Below are positions 13,672 through 18,450 of a DNA stretch of 18,450 nt, one piece after another. The stretch is from assembly GCA_011391185.1 (NCBI GenBank), contig JAABRB010000027.1, forward strand, positions 1 through 18,450, in the 5' to 3' direction. Made by a program: the position numbers and the translations under genes. The notes beneath the pieces were generated by a model that saw only the letters and a program-made list of their open reading frames with translations, made no database searches and was not told where the DNA came from. Source of the stretch: Betaproteobacteria bacterium. GTDB lineage: Bacteria; Pseudomonadota; Gammaproteobacteria; Burkholderiales; SG8-39. Numbering within the stretch: the stretch's first letter is position 1; every line of letters begins with the position of its first letter.

Positions 13672-14466
13672 CTACCAGAGCTTGAGGAGCATCCGGGTGG
13701 CAAGAACGAAGAAGAGCACCGCGACAAGTTGCCGCAGTCGCCGTGCGGGAACGCGGTGCGCGACGGCGGCACCGACCGGCGCCGTAAACACGCTCGCCAG
13801 GACGATCCCGGCGAGGGCCGGCAGGTAAACGAAACCGAGCGAGTAGGGCGGCAGTCCCGGATCGTTCCAGCCGCTCAGGACGTAGCCGGCCGTGCCCGAT
13901 GCGGCAATCGGAAAACCGATGGCAGCCGCCGTGCCGATCGCCTGAATAATCGGAACGTTGCAGAACACCATCAGGGGGATCGACATGACAGCGCCGCCGA
14001 TCGCGACGAGCGCCGAGAAGCCGCTGATGGCCACACCGGCAACGAACATGCCGGCGGGCCCGGGCAGCTGCCGCGATGGCTTGGGCTTGAACTCGATCAG
14101 CATCGACGTCGCGGCGTAGTAGACGAGCCCCGTGAAGACGAGTGCGAACCAACGCGTTGGGAGAACTCCGGCAATCAGGCCACCGATGAGTCCACCGAGC
14201 AGAATGCCCGGCGTGATGCGCCGGAACACCTCCCAGCGCACGGCGCCGCGCGCCGCATGTGCGCGCAGACTCGAGACCGACGTGAACAGCACTCCCGCCA
14301 TGGCGGTGCCGACGGCCAGATGCAGGATGTGCTCGCGCGGCAGGTCCTGGGCCTCGAACAGCATGATGACCAGCGGCACGACGAGTGCGCCGCCGCCGAT
14401 GCCGAGCATTCCCGCGAAGAAGCCCATCACGGCGCCGACGGCCAGGTATCCAATGAGCCATTCCAT
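13672..14466 (-). CDS. TauE/SafE-family membrane permease (sulfite/organic anion exporter type)
   Basis: A 264-residue integral membrane protein made of two homologous halves, each with the family's glycine-rich motif: GMLGIGGGALVVPLV near residues 19-33 and SALVAIGGAVMSIPLM in the second half. About eight hydrophobic segments are visible. Members export sulfite, sulfoacetate or similar anions, though many are uncharacterised. The ATG at 14466 (MEWLIGYLAVG) is preferred. A TTG at 14496 would overlap the upstream phosphatase stop (TTGA would be read at a different register) and add ten non-family residues. The gene is 26 bases after the HAD phosphatase and 110 bases before dctP. Which anion it moves is unknown; sulfite from a desulfonation reaction is one possibility. 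Confidence 0.87.
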   Translation of the reverse strand: MEWLIGYLAVGAVMGFFAGMLGIGGGALVVPLVIMLFEAQDLPREHILHLAVGTAMAGVLFTSVSSLRAHAARGAVRWEVFRRITPGILLGGLIGGLIAGVLPTRWFALVFTGLVYYAATSMLIEFKPKPSRQLPGPAGMFVAGVAISGFSALVAIGGAVMSIPLMVFCNVPIIQAIGTAAAIGFPIAASGTAGYVLSGWNDPGLPPYSLGFVYLPALAGIVLASVFTAPVGAAVAHRVPARRLRQLVAVLFFVLATRMLLKLW

Positions 14467-14492
14467 GATTACCCCGGACCGCTGGAGAGCCG

Positions 14493-15281
14493 TCAATCGG
14501 CCGAGCGGCGTGCGTCCAACAGCAACTCCGTCAATTCGACGAACCCGGCCCCGCTCCCGGCTCGAGTCGCGAACGCGGGCAAGTGATCGAGTCGGTCTGC
14601 GAACGCGCGGACATTCGCCACACCGACCGCATTCGGAAAGAACGCGAACATCGGCGCATCGTTGGGCGAATCCCCGACGAAAACGAGTCGCTCGCGTTCG
14701 GTTTCGACATCAATGTCGAAACGCTCCCGCAGCAGTATGCGGGTCATGCCAAGCTTGTCGTAGTCGCCGAACCAGCCGTTTACATGGATCGAACTCACCT
14801 TTGCCGTCATTCCGGCGGCGCGCATGGTTCCGACAATGAGTTCGACTGCGGAGTCGGAAAGGCGCGGGACGTCCTCGCAGTAATCGATGGCAAGGTCGGC
14901 CTCGCGATAGAGCTGGTCGGACGCAACTGCGGCACCCGGCACGTCTGCGAGAATACGGTCGCGCACCGCCAGGAGCCGAGCACGGTTTGCCGAGCGGGTC
15001 ACCGCATCGTCCCGGAACCGCTTGAGAAGTTTTCGTGCCCCGCGGTCATGGCAGAAGTAGAACGCCCCGTTCTCGCCCACCACCGCATCCACTGGCCACA
15101 TGCGCGCAATGTGGTCGCACCAGCCGGCCGGCCGGCCGGTGATCGGAATCGTGAGCAGGCCGGCGTCTCGAAGTCGGCCGAGGGCGGCATACGCGTCCGG
15201 GGTGAGCTGCCCCTCGGTGGTCAGCGTGTCATCGATATCACAAAGCACGCCACGCACCGCGCGCGCCACCGCCCGCGACAT
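14493..15281 (-). CDS. HAD-superfamily phosphatase (HAD-IIB / Cof-like)
   Basis: A 262-residue soluble phosphatase. The four HAD motifs are present: DIDDTLT with nucleophile D15 and acid/base D17, TGR at 48-50, K176 in GDYDKLGM, and GDSPND at 203-208. A C2-type cap lies between motifs II and III (about 85-165), and SSIHVN before K176 is common in the IIB group, which includes sugar-phosphate phosphatases such as sucrose- and mannosyl-3-phosphoglycerate phosphatases. The substrate cannot be assigned. The ATG at 15281 gives the usual short lead to motif I. A TTG at 15299 in the same frame overlaps the stop of the upstream isomerase gene (TTGA) and is a real alternative for coupled translation. 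Residues 48-53 are encoded by a (CCGG)4 run. Confidence 0.82.
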   Translation of the reverse strand: MSRAVARAVRGVLCDIDDTLTTEGQLTPDAYAALGRLRDAGLLTIPITGRPAGWCDHIARMWPVDAVVGENGAFYFCHDRGARKLLKRFRDDAVTRSANRARLLAVRDRILADVPGAAVASDQLYREADLAIDYCEDVPRLSDSAVELIVGTMRAAGMTAKVSSIHVNGWFGDYDKLGMTRILLRERFDIDVETERERLVFVGDSPNDAPMFAFFPNAVGVANVRAFADRLDHLPAFATRAGSGAGFVELTELLLDARRSAD

Positions 15282-15295
15282 CCCGGCGAGCGGCT

Positions 15296-15898
15296 TCAAG
15301 CGTGCTCCCGGTGCCAGACAAGTGCCTCATCGAGGCGGTCGTGGCCCCAGAACATTTCGTCCCCCGAGACGAAGCTGGGAGCGCCGAAGATGCCCAGCGC
15401 GCTCGCCCGGTCGGTCTGTGCGCGCAGCAGAGCCTTGTTCTCGGGCGCCTGGGCCCGTGCCAGCCACGCAGCCGGATCCTGCCCAGCGCTGCGCAGACAG
15501 GCGGCCACCGTCTCCGGCCGGGAGATGTCGTCCCCTCCGGCGAAATTGGCGCGGTAGACCGCACGTACGAACTCCGGCAACCAGGATTCGCGTTTCGCGA
15601 CGCACGCGGTGCGCGCCGCGAGCAGCGAGTGTTGCGGAAATATCGTGGGGCGCTGGAACGGCAGACCGTGGCGCACGCAAGCACGCTCGAGATCGCGCCA
15701 CATATAGCGACCCTTGGCGGGGAAAAGGTTGAACGGCGAATCGTTCCATCCCTGGCCTTGAAAGATCGGGCCGAGCAGGAACGGCTCCCACGCGACCGAC
15801 ACCGCGGATTCGCGCGCAAGCGCCTCGATACGCATGGCGGCCGGGTAAGAATAGGTGCTGGCGAACTCGAACCAGAACTGCAGCCGCGCTGAGCTCAT
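15296..15898 (-). CDS. 2-hydroxychromene-2-carboxylate isomerase-like protein (DsbA-type thioredoxin fold)
   Basis: A 200-residue protein of the DsbA/kappa-GST fold. Its start LQFWFEFASTYSYPAAMRIE matches the family's catalytic loop, with S14 or S17 at the position of the active serine in NahD-type isomerases (FDFxSPxSY). The C-terminal GIFGAPSFVSGDEMFWGHDR matches the family's GVPTMFLGDEMWWGNDR segment. There is no CxxC, so it is not a disulfide oxidoreductase. Family members use glutathione to isomerise ring-cleavage products in naphthalene breakdown, but many homologues act on other compounds. The ATG at 15898 follows a modest AAGGAA. The gene opens a minus-strand set with the HAD phosphatase (stop/start overlap or 14-base gap) and TauE. 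A TATAAT box lies about 60 bases upstream. Confidence 0.85.
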   Translation of the reverse strand: MSSARLQFWFEFASTYSYPAAMRIEALARESAVSVAWEPFLLGPIFQGQGWNDSPFNLFPAKGRYMWRDLERACVRHGLPFQRPTIFPQHSLLAARTACVAKRESWLPEFVRAVYRANFAGGDDISRPETVAACLRSAGQDPAAWLARAQAPENKALLRAQTDRASALGIFGAPSFVSGDEMFWGHDRLDEALVWHREHA

Positions 15899-15956
15899 TC
15901 GCTGGTCATTCCTTCACGTGTCACGCCACCGAGCGCACAGATGGTGAGCCCGGTCC

Positions 15957-15962
15957 ATTATA
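15957..15962 (-). promoter_or_regulatory. TATAAT box upstream of the isomerase gene
   Basis: The minus strand reads a perfect TATAAT here, rare in such GC-rich DNA and correctly placed, about 60 bases before the ATG, in the 134-base gap after glpD. I see no good -35 at 16-18 bases (GATCCC at 17) and no TGn extension, so confidence is limited. Confidence 0.35.
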
Positions 15963-16032
15963 GGTCTCGGGCATGCGTCGGGATCCGAAGAAGCGGCGCG
16001 ACATCCACGCGTTGCCAACGGGCGGCGCCTTG

Positions 16033-17556
16033 TCACCTGCGCGCCGAGCGGCGGTTGAGTGAAAGCCAGTCGCCCAATTCGCCACGCTGCAACGCGCTCA
16101 TGCCCAGGCCGCATTTGGTGCGTCGCCAGAGGATGTCGTCGGGCTCGGTCGCCCACTCCTGCTCGATAAGATAGCCGAGCTCGCGCTCGTAGAGCCCGCC
16201 CCCGAAGTTCCGGCCCAGATCGGCCTCGGAGACGGCGTCGCCGAGGATCTCGGCGGCGCACGATCCGTGCCGACGCAGCAATCGGGTCAGCCATTGCGCG
16301 GGCAGGGCAGGATAGCGGTGTCGATAGGATTCGACGAAATCCACGAAGCTCGCACCGCCGAAATCGCCTCCCGGCAGGGACTCGTGCGCCGTCCACGCGC
16401 GCCGGCGCCCGAGCCAGCGCTCGAGCCGTCGAAGGACTGCCTCGGCGAGGGTGCGGTAGGTGGTGATCTTGCCGCCGAACACCGAAACGAGCGGTGGACC
16501 CTCGGCGTCGAGATGCAGCACGTAATCACGGGTTACCGACGAGGCGTTTCCGCGTCCATCGTCGAAGAGTGGCCGGACGCCGCTCCAGGACCAGACGACC
16601 TGCTTGGGTGTAACCGGCGTCGCCGTGTACCGGCTCGCGGCGGCACACAGATATACGATCTCCGCTCGCGAGCACGCGGGTACTTCGTCCGGGTCGTCCA
16701 CCGGGACTTCGGTCGTTCCGATTGCGGTGTACGCGTCCTCGTAAGGAAGCAGAAACACCACGCGCCGATCCGGGTTCTGGAGGATATACGCGTGATCGCC
16801 CGCATAGAGGCGCGGTACCACGATATGGCTGCCCCTGACCAGCCTCACGCCATAGCGGGACGGGGCGCGTAGCGCGTGATCGAGCACCTCCTTCACCCAC
16901 GGACCGGCGGCGTTCACGAGCGCTCGCGCCTCTACGCTGTGCACCGCCCCCGTCCGGGTGTCGCGAAGCTCGAGCCGCCACACCCCGCCCGATCGCACTC
17001 CGCTGATACAGCGAGTGCGCGGCAGGATGACCGCGCCCTTTTCCGCGGCGGAGCGCGCATTGAGGACAACCAGGCGCGCATCGTCCACCCAGGCATCGAA
17101 ATACGCGAATCCCCTCCGGAACTCGTCGTTCAATGCGCGACCGAAAGCGTTTCCGTCGAGTGAGATCGAGCGCGATTTTGGTAGACTGGAGCGACGCCCG
17201 TTCAGAGCGAGCCGGGCGCCCCCGAGATGATCGTAGAGGAAGAGGCCGAGCCGGATCATCCAGCGCGGGCGCAGATGCCGCTCGTGCGGCAACACGAACT
17301 CGAGCGGCCAGACGATGTGCGGCGCGATCGCAAGCAGCGTTTCGCGCTCGGCAAGCGCTTCGGCGACGAGGCCGAATTCGTAGTGTTCGAGATATCGCAG
17401 CCCACCGTGCACGAGCTTGCTGCTCGCCGAGGAGGTTGCCCCACCGAGGTCGTTCTGCTCGCACAGGAGCGTCGCGAGCCCGCGACCCGCGGCGTCGCGA
17501 GCGATACCCGCGCCGTTGATGCCCCCGCCGATAACGACGAGGTCGTAGCGCTCCAT
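16033..17556 (-). CDS. glpD: FAD-dependent glycerol-3-phosphate dehydrogenase
   Basis: A 507-residue membrane-associated flavoprotein that oxidises glycerol 3-phosphate to dihydroxyacetone phosphate and feeds electrons to quinone. The FAD-binding motif VIGGGINGAGIARDAAGRG lies at residues 8-26, with the GlpD signature ATSSASSKLVHGGLRYLE at about 40-57. Further on are AYFDAWVDDARLVV, the VNAAGPWV flavin segment, and FLLPYEDAYTAIGTTEVP. The C-terminal helical cap domain (about 400-507) includes YLIEQEWATEPDDILWRRTKCGLG. Length is normal and nothing is broken. No glpF, glpK or glpR is beside it. The start ATG at 17556 has only a weak ribosome site. It lies 69 bases after atpC in the same direction, so read-through from the ATP synthase operon is possible. 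Confidence 0.95.
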   Translation of the reverse strand: MERYDLVVIGGGINGAGIARDAAGRGLATLLCEQNDLGGATSSASSKLVHGGLRYLEHYEFGLVAEALAERETLLAIAPHIVWPLEFVLPHERHLRPRWMIRLGLFLYDHLGGARLALNGRRSSLPKSRSISLDGNAFGRALNDEFRRGFAYFDAWVDDARLVVLNARSAAEKGAVILPRTRCISGVRSGGVWRLELRDTRTGAVHSVEARALVNAAGPWVKEVLDHALRAPSRYGVRLVRGSHIVVPRLYAGDHAYILQNPDRRVVFLLPYEDAYTAIGTTEVPVDDPDEVPACSRAEIVYLCAAASRYTATPVTPKQVVWSWSGVRPLFDDGRGNASSVTRDYVLHLDAEGPPLVSVFGGKITTYRTLAEAVLRRLERWLGRRRAWTAHESLPGGDFGGASFVDFVESYRHRYPALPAQWLTRLLRRHGSCAAEILGDAVSEADLGRNFGGGLYERELGYLIEQEWATEPDDILWRRTKCGLGMSALQRGELGDWLSLNRRSARR

Positions 17557-17569
17557 GGCGTGTCTCGCT

Positions 17570-17609
17570 ATGCGCGGGCGCGCCGGACCGCGACCCGGGC
17601 TCCGCGCAT
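17570..17609. repeat. Inverted repeat between atpC and glpD
   Basis: ATGCGCGG at 17570-17577 and CCGCGCAT at 17602-17609 are exact inverted copies with 24 GC-rich bases between. It could form the end of the ATP synthase transcript, but there is no T-tract, so termination here would need Rho or be absent. Low confidence in any function. Confidence 0.3.
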
Positions 17610-17625
17610 GGGAACCGGGAAGCCG

Positions 17626-18051
17626 CTAACTCCGCCGACCGCGGAGCTTCCGGATGGCGGCCAGCTGGGCGGCGACCATCGCGAGCTCGCCCTCGACCGT
17701 GGCGATTTCCGCACGGTCCTTGGCGTTGCGCCGCGCTTCCTCGGCACGCTGCTGCGCTTCGAGGGCCTTTGCCTCGTCCAGATCGTGCCCGCGGATCGCG
17801 GTGTCGGCGAGAACCGTCACGAGGCCCGGTTGGACCTCGAGGATGCCGCCGGCGACGAACACCAACTCCTCGTCGTCCCGCCCAGGTTGCTTGATGCGCA
17901 CTGCGCCGGGTTTGATGCGCGTCATGAGGGGCGTGTGGCGGGGATAGATGCCGAGCTCCCCTGCTTCGCCGGGCAGCACGACGAACTCCGCCGCGCCGGA
18001 AAAGATCGCTTCCTCGGCGCTGACCACATCGACCTGGATGGTATTTGCCAT
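17626..18051 (-). CDS. atpC: F1F0 ATP synthase epsilon subunit
   Basis: A 141-residue epsilon subunit with the N-terminal beta-sandwich ([20 protein letters not shown], then [20 protein letters not shown], the family hallmark) and a C-terminal two-helix domain (about 90-137, rich in A, E, K and R) that regulates rotation. It sits in the central stalk of the ATP synthase on the inner face of the cytoplasmic membrane. The ATG at 18051 is 9 bases after the atpD stop. Its AGGAG ribosome site overlaps that TAG stop (TAGGAG), so the two genes are tightly coupled. The sequence closely resembles betaproteobacterial AtpC. As usual, it is the last gene of the atp operon. Confidence 0.96.
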   Translation of the reverse strand: MANTIQVDVVSAEEAIFSGAAEFVVLPGEAGELGIYPRHTPLMTRIKPGAVRIKQPGRDDEELVFVAGGILEVQPGLVTVLADTAIRGHDLDEAKALEAQQRAEEARRNAKDRAEIATVEGELAMVAAQLAAIRKLRGRRS

Positions 18052-18060
18052 GGTTAGCTC

Positions 18061-18450
<390 letters not shown>

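Noticed and set aside
13562..14461. In-frame extension upstream of the second dctP
   Set aside because: A clear signal peptide and a strong ribosome site mark the start at 13561; the extension is a shadow of the TauE gene.
15941..16174. 77-codon plus-strand frame near the glpD 3' end
   Set aside because: It mostly overlaps glpD antisense, has no ribosome site and no recognisable features.
16526..17464. 312-codon minus-strand frame overlapping glpD
   Set aside because: It is a different frame of the same strand as a complete GlpD, with R/A/G-rich translation and no domain.

Overview
The window is GC-rich chromosomal DNA from a proteobacterium, most likely a betaproteobacterium. The AtpC and AtpD sequences read like betaproteobacterial ones, and the mix of TRAP transporters, a branched-chain-type (HAAT) ABC importer and a Rieske dioxygenase is typical of that group. 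It is densely packed. I see no tRNA, rRNA, insertion sequence, CRISPR array or prophage gene, and no transcriptional regulator.

Layout. (1) 1-3704, plus strand: the end of a TRAP solute-binding protein, then dctQ, dctM and a malonyl-CoA-synthetase-like enzyme (MatB family), a probable malonate or related diacid uptake and activation operon. (2) 3733-8342, minus strand: a complete HAAT ABC importer read in the order binding protein, livH, livM, livG, livF, with stop/start overlaps between the last four genes. (3) 8343-8650: a 308-base divergent control region with several inverted repeats. (4) 8651-10581, plus strand: alpha and beta subunits of a Rieske ring-hydroxylating oxygenase with no ferredoxin or reductase beside it. 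(5) 10589-13561, minus strand: a second TRAP transporter (dctP, dctQ, dctM) with a good promoter candidate. (6) 13672-15898, minus strand: a compact group of a 2-hydroxychromene-2-carboxylate isomerase-like protein, a HAD phosphatase and a TauE/SafE permease. (7) 16033-17556, minus strand: glpD. (8) 17626-18450, minus strand: atpC and the 3' end of atpD.

How the genes may work together. Three uptake systems surround two sets of catabolic enzymes. MatB would activate the diacid brought in by the first TRAP system. The ABC importer and the dioxygenase diverge from one control region, so the importer may feed the oxygenase an aromatic acid. The isomerase and TauE could belong to the same aromatic or sulfonated-aromatic theme, but this is inference.

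The most striking structural observation is that all three binding-protein genes are followed by a hairpin with a T-tract (one also with a GCAA loop), placed before the first membrane-protein gene. Elsewhere within these operons the gaps are 30 bases or less, or the genes overlap. This looks like a repeated attenuation design that keeps binding protein in excess over permease. No obviously new defence or mobile system is visible.
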